From the NCBI GenBank assembly GCA_007922195.1, contig ML682067.1, positions 7,754,031 through 7,818,030 of the forward strand: a stretch of 64,000 bases of DNA, written 5' to 3'. Below the pieces are notes generated by a model that worked only from the letters and a program-made list of their open reading frames with translations, did not search any database and was not told where the DNA came from. Positions 1-12,660 of this stretch are shown piece by piece (position 1 is the stretch's first letter; every line of letters begins with the position of its first letter). The position numbers were made by a program, and so were the translations under genes. This stretch comes from Podocnemis expansa (Eukaryota > Chordata > Testudines > Podocnemididae).

Positions 1-2478
1 GGCTCTGACCAAGAATGCATTAGGGAAGCCAAACACATTCCTTCATCGGAGAAAGTGCACATAGATTAATGTTAAAATGATTATGTGTCAGTGTCCTGGG
101 TGTTCTTTTTGAAATACAGATTTATACTTGACACTACTTAACAACTGCATGACACCACAGGGACTGTATTACCTTTCACAAACAGTACTACAGTGCTGAC
201 ATGGGAGGTATTAGGGGGATCTAAGTGTTCTTCACAAACTGACTGTGAGTATGGGGAGTACACCTTACTCATATTTTCATCACATTCCCTAACTGTAGTA
301 AAATCTTTCTCTGTCCAAGAGGTTTGGGGATATGGTTAAAACACAGGTCCTGCATAAGGTTTGAGTTGGAACCGTGTTTTAACTATGCCTGAAGATGTTT
401 GTATTGCAATTGGGTCATAGAACCCAGCCGTTTTTATGTGTGGACTAGCTCTTTAAAGTTCTTTCTATTTCACTCAGTATTTATACTGTGGAACATGTAG
501 AGCCAAAAATTTGTGCTGAAAAATAACAAACACACTGAATAAAATCTCATTTTGTAAAAAAACAGCTTGTGCTTTTTCTAGGGCCAGGAAAGATCCATTT
601 GAAGCACAACTATGAAATAAAGAAGTAAACCACCAACTTAGTTAAATTGGTGGCTGGAGGGCAAGCCTACCTGATGACTGTTGCTTTTATTCCCTGCCTT
701 CATCAACCAAAGCCCAATGGAGCACACACAGGCCAGATATATCTTTTAGAAGTGCTACAGTGCCACCTACTGCATGTTTCAGTGGAGGGTGTGGATGCGA
801 CAGCAACAGGATTGTTGTCATCTTGCTTTGTGTGATTTTGTGTGTGAATGTAGAGAAATAAAAAAGAAGAGCAGAAATCCAGAATGATATTCAGAGCCAT
901 GCTGGAAATAGCAAGATTAAAGCCTTTTTCACAGCACAATGAAATCAAAAGGGGGTCATTCATTTCAGTGATATGAATTTATAGATCAGCTCACACTATA
1001 TAGTATTGGCATCTGTAAAAAATTCATATACAAAGAATTTTATATCTGCAGGAGAGCATTTGTCAGGAAATTAACATTTCCATTACCTCTTTAGCAAAAT
1101 CTGATCTAAAACAAGAAGAATGCAGAATCAGTAGACAAGAACTCTGTGATTTGCTCGTCTGTTACTCTAAGTATTGCATTCTTACTGAAGAACGTTCCTG
1201 CAAATTCCTGCTTTTATGAACATGAAACCATTCCCTGGTCCAATTAAAATACAGTTGGTTTACAGTGGTTTAGTAACCAGATGAGGTTGCAAAGTTGCTT
1301 TCTTGAGTTCCCTCAGCAGGTGAAATTACTTGCTGAGAAGCACAAAAAACATGCTGGGAAATGGCTGTGCCATGTGGATCTTTCCAGTATTTATTTAATG
1401 TTATGTTACTGCCTGAGAATGAAGGGCCACAATATTTAAGATGCAGCCAATATGATGACTAATAATAGACAGAAAAAGCTGGGTAACAAGTGAAACTGTA
1501 AATCACATGCTGGCTTTTCTGTAATTGTCGGTGCCCTTATAACAACAACTCTCTTTGGGGTTTTGCAAACCACAAACAGTATGGTAGTTATACATCTCTT
1601 TTTCCGAGTAATAAGTCTCTTTCAGAACTGCTGGCATGCTAGCTCATTAAAGCTCATGTACTCTGAGCTGCTGCATCCAGTGCTTTTGAATTATGAAGAC
1701 AGGAGATCTCAGAGAAAATTCAGGTTCTCAGCCATGATAATTACATCTCTGGGTGGTAGAAAATTCTCTGAGAATAAATAGGACAATGATACAGTACCAA
1801 ATTTTGGCTCATTAAGCCAAAGCAGAGTAAATGTAGGTAAATTCTAAAAACTATATTGCATTGTTAAATACAGACATTTTATTTTTAATGTAATATCTAA
1901 GATTGGGATTAGAATATTTTAACGTGTTATGTTCCTTATCATCATCTTTATCGTTAGTACTCCATTTATATAGGCACAGAGGAGCACGGTGGTTGAAAGT
2001 AGACCTGGGATATGGAAAAGAAAAGTTGCAACTCTCCCTGCCCAATATTGCCGATGTTCCATCCCAGGCGTATATCATAGTTGGGAATCCAAGGATCATA
2101 CAAGAGTGAGGCATTTGAGAAGGTGCTGAGCAGAACAGCTACTCTGCCCTCAGTACCCTGAGGTTTTCCACTGAGAAATACACACAGGAATTTAGTGCCC
2201 TCCCCATACTCCTTGCACATTTGAAGAGCTGTAGCTCTATATGTATCTTAGAAGTCATACTTCTCTTTGGAAGGGGGACTAGTGTGCTGTGTAGATGAGC
2301 TAGGCACCTGTTTGATGTCTGGTGAATCCTCAGCGATGAAGCTTGGTATTATTTTTATTTATGTAGCAGTAGCAGGCCCAGCCACTACTGGAGCCTCCTT
2401 GTACCAGGCACCGTTAAAACACATAGTAAGATGTAGACCTTGTCCTGAAGTGCTAACAATGGGAGAAAGAGGCAAAGT
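1..2478. other. AT-rich unique sequence, no gene recognised
   Basis: No frame longer than about 90 codons, no recognisable protein family and no repeat I can name. The short frames here overlap on both strands and contain no domain-like sequence. It is best described as intergenic or intronic DNA. Confidence 0.6.
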
Positions 2479-2854
2479 GGGTATGTCTAAACTGAAGCCC
2501 TAGGTTGACTTAAGGAAGCTTAAGTCGACCTACAGACCCCACCACCACCACCCTGGGCTTTTATTAAGTCAACTTAAGCACTTCCTTAAGTCGACTTAAT
2601 AACACCACCTCTTCAGGCCAACTTAATGTTTAAGTTGACCTTATTTAGTTGACTTAAGCCAGTGTAGATGGGGAATAGCCCTTAAGTCAACTTAATTGGC
2701 CTGCAGGCCCCCTCCCAGAGTTCCTGGCCACCAGGAAGAGTTGACCTAGCACCTACCAGTGTGCATGTGGGCAGTTGACAGGAGTTTTCAGTGTGGACTC
2801 TCTAAGTCAATCTTGTTAAGTCAACTTAACAGAGGCTCCAGTGTAGATGTACCC
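2479..2854. mobile_element. Hairpin MITE, GTCGAC subfamily
   Basis: The element opens with gggtatgtctaaactgaagc and closes with ggctccagtgtagatgtacc, which are inverted copies of each other with a few mismatches. Between the ends the arms are filled with many copies, in both orientations, of a palindromic word close to TTAAGTCGACTTAA, several decayed to TTAAGTCAACTTAA as expected from loss of CpG. It has no coding capacity. The same ends recur at 21937, 34259, 37239, 45470, 57205 and 62355. Flanking trinucleotides (gtg and ttg) are only partly alike, so the target duplication is uncertain here. It is a non-autonomous DNA transposon. A PIF/Harbinger-like origin is an inference from 3-bp duplications in sister copies. 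Confidence 0.8.
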
Positions 2855-3955
2855 TTGAGATGAAGTGACTTGTCCAGGTCCACAAATCAGGTTAGTGGTG
2901 AAACCTGCCTTCTAGCCTAATGCGTTCTCCCCTAAACCTATTACCTAATTTTCTTGATGAGTGAAGCCCGCACCTTGGATATCTGGACTCTATTACACCT
3001 TCCTTGAGTGAAATAAGGAACCACTACTACTTGAGAGGAAAATTATAAGATGAACCTTGAGGAGTTTCTTATATACTTTCCCTCTTACAGATTTTTCCCC
3101 AAGAGGGGTCAAACCTCCTCAGTTTGATTTCATTTTCTCCTGACTATCCTACTTTAATTCCAGGGGTTCAGTTTCTTCATTATCTCAGCAGAAATGTCAG
3201 AGCAATGGACATCACCTTTAGCTGCCAGGCAGAACTACTGATGATGGCTTCCCAGTAACATTCTCTAGGCTCTTGCTATACAGATTATGTGTTTACAGAA
3301 AGAGTAAACATTATTTGTCAAAGAAGAAAGTATTTCCTCCTTTTTGTTTAATCCTGCTGCTGGTTGTTCATTTGCTATCAGGAGGGAACATATCTTTTGG
3401 GAATGAGCAAGAAACCATTTTGAATCATATATTTACAAATGTTAAATCTTTTGAAAGTTCAAGAAATATGTTTTTTAATAAGTAAGATGCTATTGAGATA
3501 AAATTTACAGAAGCACATTGCAGATGACAAGAAGAAACAGTGCTAGTGATTTGACACTGACATGCTAGCACTTCCCACATACTTGCAGAAAGGTATTACC
3601 ATTTGGTTTTGATGTGAAAGTTATTTCGAAAACTGATTTTTAAACATTGACTTTTTACTCTTATTTGTTTAGGTTTGGTAATTATTTTAAACTATAGAGA
3701 GTAGGAAGTGGATCAAACTGAATTCTGTCCCTGAATTTATCAAGTCCTATGTAAAGAACATAGAGATTTCCTCCTGAAGGGCTAAATCCAAAAACGTAAC
3801 CTAAGTAATGAGCTGTGCTTCAGATATTTCTATCAGGGGAAATGAAGGAATCCTCAACAAGCCATGGAGTGGCTAAGCAGCTGGTTAGGAGGAGTTACTT
3901 CACACTAATGGCTGAGGAGCTTTCTATAGCTCCATTTTGTTCCTGCTACAGAGGA
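2855..3955. other. Unique sequence, nothing recognised
   Basis: AT-rich DNA between two mobile elements. The longest frame (3273-3485) shows no domain and no supporting splice or promoter context. Confidence 0.55.
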
Positions 3956-3967
3956 AGGACTGGATAA
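3956..3967. repeat. Left target-site duplication of the palindromic element
   Basis: aggactggataa, repeated exactly at 4502-4513, marks the borders of the insertion. Confidence 0.85.
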
Positions 3968-4501
3968 AAAACAACAAGGAGTTGTGTGGCACTTTAACAG
4001 ATTTATTTCTTGCATGAGCTTTCGTGGGAGAAGATCCCACTTCCTCAGATGCTTCGAAGATGGGCGAACTTACAGAAAGGAATGAAACTAAATGCAAGGG
4101 GGTGTAAAATGTAGGATCAGGTCATACAGTAACAGCAAATCAGATCAGTTTTCAGGTTCAAACCATGGGAAGCCTGAAGTCAAATTACCTTTTGTAATCG
4201 AGACTATGGGTTCTTTTCTCATTACAAAAGGTAATTTGACTTCAGGCTTCCCATGGTTTGAACCTGAAAACTGATCTGATTTGCTGTTACTGTATGACCT
4301 GATCCTACATTTTACACCCCCTTGCATTTAGTTTCATTCCTTTCTGTAAGTTCGCCCATCTTCGAAGCATCTGAGGAAGTGGGATCTTCTCCCACGAAAG
4401 CTCATGCAAAAAATAAATCTGTTAGTCTTAAAGTGCCACACAACTCCTTGTTGTTTTTTTTACTGGACTAGACTAACACGGCTATCCCTTTTGAAATTGA
4501 C
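3968..4501. mobile_element. Near-perfect palindromic retroelement with 12-bp target duplication
   Basis: Two arms, about 3966-4198 and 4221-4459, are reverse complements apart from a 6-base deletion in the left arm and very few substitutions. They are separated by a 22-base loop (4199-4220). Each arm is one copy of the chelonian repeat that reads caagaag-like A-rich DNA, a 'gtggcacttt' block, a 'gctttcgtgggag' block and a 'cttcatcagatgc'-like block. Only the right side carries the terminal agactaacacggctatccc and tail. The 12-mer aggactggataa flanks the whole unit at 3956-3967 and 4502-4513. A duplication of that length points to target-primed retrotransposition rather than a cut-and-paste transposon. 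Because of the symmetry both strands show the same 60-codon frame, which is not a gene. Confidence 0.88.
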
Positions 4502-4513
4502 AGGACTGGATAA
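4502..4513. repeat. Right target-site duplication of the palindromic element
   Basis: aggactggataa, exact copy of 3956-3967. Confidence 0.85.
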
Positions 4514-5085
4514 GCCATGACATGGTGAATGAATACTCTAGCTCTGCCTCTTCATTGACTGAGGCCCACTCCATTCACATTTGCCCTTGCACTGCTACAG
4601 ATAGGAAGTATGATTTTGCCTGGGTTTCACAGCCCCAAGACAGGCACCACCAGTTCTTCCACAGTCGAACTGCACTGATTCACTACAAAACGGCTTTTGT
4701 GCTGCTGGAGGCCAGACTGGATTCTAAATAAAGGCAGGTCTGTCTTTTTTGTATCACTCAGTGGCTGCCAAGATGTGGGGTGATATGTAACATGGTGGGT
4801 ATTAGGAAAAGGTGGTATAAGCCACAAGCTTGATCTTACTTGTCCTTTAAAATCCTGTGCAGTGATGGGGTATCCAGGATTTGGCCACACAAGAGAGCAG
4901 GCACCTACAACTTCCATGGACTTTAGTGGCAGTGCTCACCCTTCCAGAGGATCCAGCTTTCAGAAGATTCACAGAATGAGTCCCCTAGGGCTTGGATCAC
5001 ACTTTTATCTTGGTCTGAGCTCACTTAAAATATTGTAGGTTCAAAAGCCTGAATGAGACTCAAACACTTCCAAAACATGAAGGTT

Positions 5086-5126
5086 TTTGTTTGTTTGTTT
5101 GTTTGTTTGTTTGTTTGTTTTTTAAG
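5086..5126. repeat. (TTTG)n microsatellite
   Basis: About nine tandem TTTG units. Confidence 0.95.
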
Positions 5127-5190
5127 TCCTTTCAATTTCAAATGGGATGAGAGCTGGCAAAGGGGGAAGATGAAAGAAGGAGAAACCAAG

Positions 5191-5214
5191 GAGAGAGAAA
5201 GAGAGAGAGAAAAT
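5191..5214. repeat. (GA)n-rich tract
   Basis: Imperfect GA dinucleotide run with A-rich interruptions. Confidence 0.8.
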
Positions 5215-6954
5215 AAAGACAGCATTTCTAACAAAACTAAACACAGTGTAGGTACAGACAGATAAGGAAAGCAGGGGACTAGCACAATTACCCCTCTTTT
5301 AACTGGTTTGGGGAAGCAAAAACCCTGCCTCTTCTGCAATTCCTTTAAACACTGCATGCAAATATATTTGATATGCACTTAATATGCTGATGAAAAAAGA
5401 TGGCTACCAGATGAATCTACAACAGCAGCTATTCATGCCAGCCTTTATCTGCATAAGTGACTGGGAAGTAATGGGACATTTTTCTAGACTTAAGAGACAG
5501 CATGGCTCAGATAGAATATTTTTTAATTTAAGCACAAATGTAAAACCCCAGTGTTCTAATATATATTCTAAGGCCCCAAGGAACCACTGTGGTTTTCTGT
5601 TCTGTATAACACAGGCAATAGACTTCCCAAAATATAAGCTTTGAATTTTTTAACTGCAATTGCAAGCCCTCCAATTAGTTTGAGAACAAATCAAAATCTC
5701 AAGCTCCCTAAAACTAACATCCCTAGCCACAAAAAGAACAAAATGAATTAAGCTAGGCGTTTTATTTTAGTTTCCTGTGATATTATAATCAATCAGTCCT
5801 ACAATAGCTGTTGTGTCTTAGAAATCAAGTGTTAAATGAATCCTGAAAGCTGTGCTATCTCATTTTAAAAAGATTCATTCTAGTACCATTGCCAAAGCAA
5901 AATGATATGACACTCCTGTAAAGAGTGATATTACAGTACTTCATCATCATGTGACCCTCAGAAATGTCCAGGTAATGTTGAAATTAATAAGCATAATCAG
6001 AAAGTTGCTTTATTTAGTCTGTAATATTCTGGTTTGGGGGTGGACAATTAATACCATGTGTGGTCTAAATAATATTACATAGAAATTTCATAGCTAAAGT
6101 ATTAGAATAGTATATACCAAAGAAATTATGATAGTGATGATGATTTATTGATGATGATAATATAAAACAACTATAAGAAAAGACAAAGATCTGAGAGTAG
6201 TTTTGCACATACTAGGTCCTCTTTCCCCTTAAAGAGATGAAAATGTGAGGGGCTAGAGGTTTCCTTATAATTTCCATCTCAGTGTATTGTCTATTTATGT
6301 GCTAAGCAGAATGTATTTAGGCCTCTATGTGTGATTTTTTCCAATGTATTTGTCAAGGCATTTGAGAAGATTGTATTTTTACAGTGTTTCTAATCTTTTA
6401 AATCAAAGGGGAAAGGGAGAAAAGAAGCAAAGGTCAAGAATTTGATATCCCTAGTAGTGAAAATATATACTGCTTTGGGAAAAACTCTGTGAAATGAGCT
6501 GTCAGAAATTACCTTCTTTCTAGCTGCTACATTGCATGGCTGTGAAGAGAGCTGGAGTGGCCGTTGATGCTTTCCTTAGATTCCAATGCACCTAATCATA
6601 TTCTCAACTGTACTTTTTCATCACGGCAGGAGATGAAAGAATTTTGTGACAATTCTGGGAAATGCTTGCTGATGGTCCCTTCTATGAATTATGAATTTTT
6701 CACAAAAGCACCACAGTAAATGAAATAGGTTTGTTCTTCGCAGACTCAACAGCTGGTTAGCAGTTAGTTCCTCTGTTTCTTTTCCTCTAGCTCTGATGTT
6801 ATTACTATTAAGATACCAAATAGACACCTTTGGGAAATGTAGATTTCCTCCAGATTTGAATGACCAACAAAAGAACTAAAATCAATTTCAATTTGTATGT
6901 TTACCCAGAGGTTTGTTTTTTCCTATGTTTCAATTTTGCAATGAGAAGGGTGGG

Positions 6955-6982
6955 GTTTTGTTTGTTTGTTTGTTTGTTTTTT
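6955..6982. repeat. (TTTG)n microsatellite
   Basis: About six TTTG units ending in a T run. Confidence 0.9.
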
Positions 6983-7148
6983 CATCCAAGTTACTGTTCC
7001 AAATTCTGGCCTGGGTGGGAAATGACAGAAAAACCATTATTGCCATCTGAAAGTTGTTCAGTAGCCTCTTTGACATTGTTTAACAATTTCAGTCTGTTTC
7101 ATAGGTGGCCATTGGCTGCACCTATTTAAATCACTGTAATAGCAAAAA

Positions 7149-7169
7149 CATCATCATCATCATCATCAT
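7149..7169. repeat. (CAT)7 microsatellite
   Basis: Seven perfect CAT units. Confidence 0.95.
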
Positions 7170-7730
7170 GAGTAGTGAGGCCAGGGATAGATTACCTGAT
7201 CCCAATACTGACTATTTTCTATTGACTTTAATGGCTAAGAGCTACAAGTTTGGGCCCCTGGTGGTGATCCAACTCTTGCTGAAGTCAAAAGAAGTCCTTC
7301 CAGTGATTTCAAGAAAGGTTGCATCAAGCCCCAATGAGCATGGATGAATCAACTTGCCTAAGCATGCACATGCATGGGTGGTTTCTGCAATTTAAGATTG
7401 AGTTATATTGTGGGTACCATGCTACCATTTAGTCACTTCTCGAAAGGGAGTCTCTTCAGTGAGTGAGAGATAATATTCAAGAAGGGATCCCCTGGGATGC
7501 AGGAGAGGTTATGTATGGGCTATTCTCAGAATGTTCTCTGAATGAAGCATGAAACAGTAAAAAGTTATGAAAGCCAAAACTAGTGCCCACTGTATCTGAA
7601 TATTTAAGAGATCAATAAAATCTTCATGGAGTTCATAAATTCCTTATTTTACAGCATTTATAATCTATAAAGTATGAAATTTTTTTTTTCAAGGAGATTA
7701 CAAAATCCATATTCATACCCTGCCTCACAG

Positions 7731-7930
7731 AAATTAGAGATGGAAAAGATCCATTAGATCATCCGGTCCATCTCTCTATCATTGTACAGTTATTCATACA
7801 GTATACTTTTTTAACTATTTGTCCAGTCAATCTTTAAATCGACCAAATGATGGGGTTGCTGCCACTTGTCTGTGGAGACAGTTCCATATGACATTAAGAA
7901 ATCTCTTTAACTGAAAGTTTAATTTATAGA
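7731..7930 (-). mobile_element. Old CR1-like LINE 3' fragment, antisense
   Basis: The stretch starts with a 'gagatggaaaagatccattagatc' type motif (near 7737) followed by 'atggggttgctgccactt' and 'tggagacagttccatatg'. This is the order seen in the antisense 3' untranslated part of CR1-like LINEs in turtles and birds. It is heavily diverged and has no RT left. Boundaries are approximate. Confidence 0.6.
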
Positions 7931-9340
7931 TTAATAGGGCCAAATCCTCAACTGGCATGACTCTAGTGACTTAACCCAGATTCGGCTTCCAGCCATTTGA
8001 TATTGTTATGACTGCATCTGATCGATTAAAGAGCCACTCTGCAGAAGAGGAGGTGTCTGCAGTAGATCACTACGCATTCATCATGCAAGCAGGCAGGAGG
8101 GTATAGAAAAGGGAAGAACTTAGAAGAGTAATATTTGTCCCCGTAGGCTGTCCCAACAGTATGGCAACAGTATGCTATACCTTACTCTGGGCTTCTGCAA
8201 AGCAGGGATTCAGCCCCAAGAAAGTATTGGTAGCTTGGGATAGGTTTTTCTGCTCAGTCTAACTTCAGGTTTCTCGTGTGCTTTCAAGAGCTGACACAAA
8301 CACACTTTGAACCCCCATCAGCCCTTCTGCAATTGCCTTGTAGGCTGTTGTAAATTATGCCAGGGCCATTTTGAGTTCAATACTTACTTAAAAATAATTT
8401 CTAGCTACACAATGGTACAATAGTACCTTAATTACAAACTGTTCAGCAGCCTGAAACCCAGGTTTTATCTGAATATAGAGTTTTATTTTATTATGAAACA
8501 AATGTGCCTCATGAGGTATTTTTTGTCAAGGGTGTATTGTAAATGAACTAATTATACAATAAGAAAGATATGTAGCACAGCAAAAGTTCTGGAAAAAGGT
8601 GGTAAATAATACATTGAAGTAACTTGAAAAATCACAATACAGTTAAAAAAAGTAAAATACTTTGCAGAATTTGTAGTACTAATGCACATGTTGACTGTCA
8701 CATTTTGAATACAGTTTCTTAGACTCTGGTCTTCCCAGGAGTTATGCTTTTATTGATGTCATAAAAGCACAGTTCATATTTTATCCTGAATAACTGAAAC
8801 CTATTAAAATTCACACACTAGCTACGTTTTCACTCATGGGGCGAACTGTTTTTATTTTATTCTTGATGTTTTGACACAGAAATAATTTACTTGCTTTCAC
8901 ACAAGAATGCTAAATGTTCTGTAAATAGTAATTACAAGGTAACTCATGTATGTTCATGCTATTTGTAAGACACACTAATAGACCAGTATATAAAATTTAC
9001 ATTTCCACTAAATACATTTGTCTTCTGGACTAGCTACCGTCAGTTGTTCGTGGACGAGTTTAAACAGTCATTATGGTCATTACATAAATGAACCAGTTTA
9101 TTTTCTGATCTGTAATTTGAATGAGATTGCTTTTATTTACCTATTATAAATATTAAGCTCTTTTTATGTTTGTCTTGCAAATAAGTTTAAAATCTCTACA
9201 TCTTTGTTTATTTTTCAGGTTTACACTTTCTTAAAATAGGATGTTTGTGGTACTGAGACAAAGATCAGAAGATGATCCAAACCATTTTATCCAAAGTACA
9301 AATACCTTTGGATGTGGCTGATGATGAATGAGGGCTACCT
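7931..9340. other. AT-rich unique sequence
   Basis: No coding region or named repeat. The part from about 8480 to 9200 is low in simple repeats and CpG and contains a TGATGTCA site near 8755. It could be conserved non-coding DNA, but this cannot be judged from one genome. Confidence 0.4.
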
Positions 9341-9411
9341 GTTAGTTTTTAAAAGTGCCACAGGACTCCTTGTTTGTTTTGCTGAACTAGATTAACATGG
9401 CTACCACCATG
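9341..9411 (+). mobile_element. Fragment of the 'aacacggctac' chelonian repeat
   Basis: A short block reading 'agtgccacaggactccttg', a T/G-rich linker, then 'agattaacatggctaccac'. These match in order the end of the right arm of the palindrome at 4435-4490. Only the 3' part remains. Confidence 0.75.
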
Positions 9412-9699
9412 GAACTTAGATACTCATATTGTCTCTAATGCAGAAGTATCTGTCCATCTTTTTGGAAATCTCAGCAACAGTATTCTAACACTGGAGATGA
9501 TCATTGTTCACGCTGTGGTATAAGATTCTACCAGAATGTCTATGGCTGTCTTTAAACATGTAAGTAGTCCCAAAGAAGTCAATAGAAATACTTGCATACT
9601 GAAAGGTAAACATGTGCTTAAATATTTTGCTGAATTTGAGCCTAAAAGTATAATGTATTGTTCAGCATGCTTACAGGGAGTTAAGTTACAAGTTTTATA

Positions 9700-10181
9700 C
9701 AGGGGTGGATTACTGCATGGGCCAACAGGGCCAAGGCCCACTACAATGTCCTGCCAGCTGTCCAGCACTCAGAAGGGGAACGAGACGGGATGAGTCAGCC
9801 AACAGGCCGAGCTCTCCCATTCTTACTCCACCCCTGGGCCGGCCACTCTACTCCCGAGGGGTGGGGCAGGCCTGCTGTGGCCTGGGCAGTTGGCCGGGGT
9901 GGAGGTGGGAGGGCTGACTGCTGCATGTGCAGCATGGGCTCCGCTGTGGTCCAAGCTACACCATATGCATCAGTTGGCCCCACCTCGCCCCCCAGGGGAA
10001 ACCAGCCAAGCTACAGCCAGCTTCTGGCCCCAGCTGGCCCCCCTAGCGTGGGACCTCTGGTGGGGTGGGGGCCCACTGGTGGGGAGGCCCCTGATCCAGG
10101 CTTATGGGGCTCGAGCCCTGAGTCCCAGCATGCTGAGCCCTGGGTCTTTTGCTGGGCCAGTGGCACTCCTGTCCACCACTG
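9700..10181. mobile_element. Non-autonomous hAT element with 8-bp duplication
   Basis: The element begins caggggtggattactg and ends with the inverted-type terminus gtccaccactg. The flanking octamers gttttata (9692-9699) and gttttgta (10182-10189) differ at one base. The interior is GC-rich and has no transposase. Open frames here (for instance the 193-codon frame running out into the CA repeat) are by-products of GC content. CAG ends plus an 8-bp duplication are the hallmark of hAT transposons. Confidence 0.85.
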
Positions 10182-10309
10182 GTTTTGTATGGGCTATGCA
10201 AGTACTTTAAATACTTCTCTCATATTAGTTAATAACCACATTTTATTCCTTAAGAATTCTGACAGTAAAGTATGCTTTCAAAAAAGTTTTGAATACAATA
10301 CAATAATAT

Positions 10310-10313
<4 letters not shown>

Positions 10314-10359
<46 letters not shown>
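10314..10359. repeat. (AC)23 microsatellite
   Basis: An uninterrupted run of about 23 AC units, just after the hAT element. Confidence 0.97.
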
Positions 10360-10362
<3 letters not shown>

Positions 10363-12660
10363 ATAGGCTAAAGAAGAAAAGAAACATGGACTAAATATTT
10401 GCTAGCTAAGCAGACAGTGAGTGACTAGAAATAGTGAAAAAGAAGTAGAATGGTGCTTTGTACTCAGGCCTAACTATATATAGAAAACTTAGGATAAATT
10501 GGTAATCCTCTCTTAATTTTAATGCAGCAATAGAAATTTAGCCCAGTGCCTCTCTGAAAACTAACTACTGGATAGAACATGGCAGAATGAAACTCAGTTC
10601 AAGGTAGGAACAGTGGATATCATATGAAATAACAAGGTTGCATGGAAGATTTTAAGGTCTCTTCTTGCAAATCCTCGCTCATATAAATGGTCTCATGGTC
10701 TCATTGACTAGGTTGTAGGAATAAGGATTATTCATGTGTGATAAAGTGAGAATGATTTGACCCTTATGTATTTAATTGTTTATTGATTAATTTATTGATT
10801 CTTAGTCTGTGTAGCCCCATTAGGCTAGCAATAGGCTTCTAGGGAGCTCCAAGGGGAAAATTTTTCAAGTTATTAATTGAGACCTAATAGAATGCCAACA
10901 TTGCAGATAAACTCAGTCCCTTTGCCTTGGGTAGAAATCTTGGGGATCAGGCGTGGAGTATTTCATACCTTTGAGTTAAATCTGACTTTATGATTTTAGG
11001 ATCAAGATAATATGTTTCTTCTGAACTGATTTATGTATCCCATGTATATATAGATGCAGTGTTCCATGACTTCCGTGTATAGCAGGTCATTGAAAAAATC
11101 TGAATGGAAAAATAACTGTTTCATTGGTAGCAGTATTTGCTGGGTTCAAAAACTGTGCCAGGAGAACTGCTAAATTATCCAGACCATTTCAAATTGTTTA
11201 ATACTTCTTTAATTTGGATTTGCATGAAAATTGAAACGTGCATCTTGGGATTTATATTTAGAATTTAATAAATTTTAGATTTACTTTTTCCTCTCAATTT
11301 AACTGATGCCAAGCTTTGGGTGACCTCTCCTTCTTGAAGAAAATTAGAGATCAAATTATATCTTCTTGATTAACATCACTTGGAATGACACTTGATTTAG
11401 CCATTGGTAAGCCAAAACTACTTTCAGGAGGAGCTCCAAAATGTATTAAAGAAAATTAATTAGCTTTTTTTTTCTTTTTTGGCATCTTTTTCTTGTCCTT
11501 TACACCCCCCTTCCTAACTGAACTCTGAATTAACTCTCCAAGTGGTGGTGCTGCCTTTTTAATCTCTTTCACACTGCCTGGAGGGATTAGCGGAGGTGAC
11601 ACAATTTCTAATAAAATTTTACACCAGTAAACTGGGCTTGAAGAGCAGATGTAAAAAACCTGCTGATTGTCATGCATTTAGGCATTCATTCATAAGAAAG
11701 CACACCACTGTGCATATGTGGGACAAGATGTTTTGCTATGCCAAAAGTGAATCTTCACGCTGTTGAATTTATGCATTTCCCGCTGCTACTCAAAATGCTT
11801 GTCTGAATGTTCAGGCAGGGAAGAGTTCTCTCTATGGAAAATACTTGTCTTCTGTTCAAGTCAAAGGGTCTGACTTGTACTCCATTCCCTAGGATTCAGT
11901 GGTAATTTGCAGCCTATGTTTGCTTTATCGTCACAAAAGTTACAAAGAAAATTGTGGTGCTAATTTCTAGATCATAAGACTGTGTGAAACGGGTAATAAA
12001 TGGAGAGAAGGGGAAAAAGAAGGAAACAAAGCAGAGATTCCTCAAAAATAAATGTAACATCCCTTTCACTCCAAACAAATGAAATTATTCTGACAGGGTC
12101 TGCAATTCTGCTTGGGAAACTGTCTTAAATTAATTATCTTCTTGACATTTAAAAGGAAGGTTTCAGATTGTAAATTTAACCCAGACAAAGCATTCTTTTT
12201 AATCTTGTCAGTATGCAAACTACTTGCACTGCAGTCTGTGAATTATTTATCAGAGAAACGACCCCAAAGGGTGAAAGAAAAATCAGGAGTATCTGGTCTA
12301 AGAACCTACAGACTGATGTAGCTCTCTGCCTTAGATCTGTACCTGTATCAACTGCTTAATTTTTTCATCTTTTGACATTTCTGATATTTAACTTGTGCAT
12401 TCTGTTTCTCAAAAGTTTAGTTTAAGATCATTTGTTTTTCCAGTTTAAATGCTTTTATTTGACTTCTAAAACCAGGTGACCCAGAAAAATAATTATTTTC
12501 TATGTGCTTTCCAGTACAAACAAACAAAAACAAAAAACAAGGCAGACATTCATTTTTTTACTGCATCTAAATGAAAATAGAACTTGTGGAAAGAGATCAT
12601 CAGGAAAATTACAAATTACCACTTGCAAATAGCAAAGCCATGTTAGTAATTTTTCAAATG
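10360..12660. other. Unique sequence, nothing recognised
   Basis: AT-rich DNA without a supportable gene. The 73-codon minus-strand frame at 11456-11677 has a lysine-rich end that only translates an A/T tract. Confidence 0.55.

Larger units (their letters stand above)
4514..7730. other. Unique sequence with microsatellites
   Basis: No gene or named transposon seen. It contains a TTTG tract at 5086-5126, a GA-rich tract at 5191-5214, a second TTTG tract at 6955-6982 and a CAT tract at 7149-7169. Frames near the TTTG and GA tracts simply translate the simple repeats. Confidence 0.55.

Noticed and set aside
4092..4327. Identical 60-codon frames on both strands, which could look like a duplicated gene
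   Set aside because: They are the mirror arms of the palindrome at 3968-4501.
3968..4501. CRISPR-like or bacterial terminator interpretation of the palindromes
   Set aside because: All surrounding sequence is vertebrate transposon DNA. The palindromes are single inverted dimers, not arrays with spacers.
10314..10359. Possible regulatory Z-DNA role for the AC repeat
   Set aside because: A long AC run is common in vertebrate DNA and nothing nearby suggests a gene to regulate.
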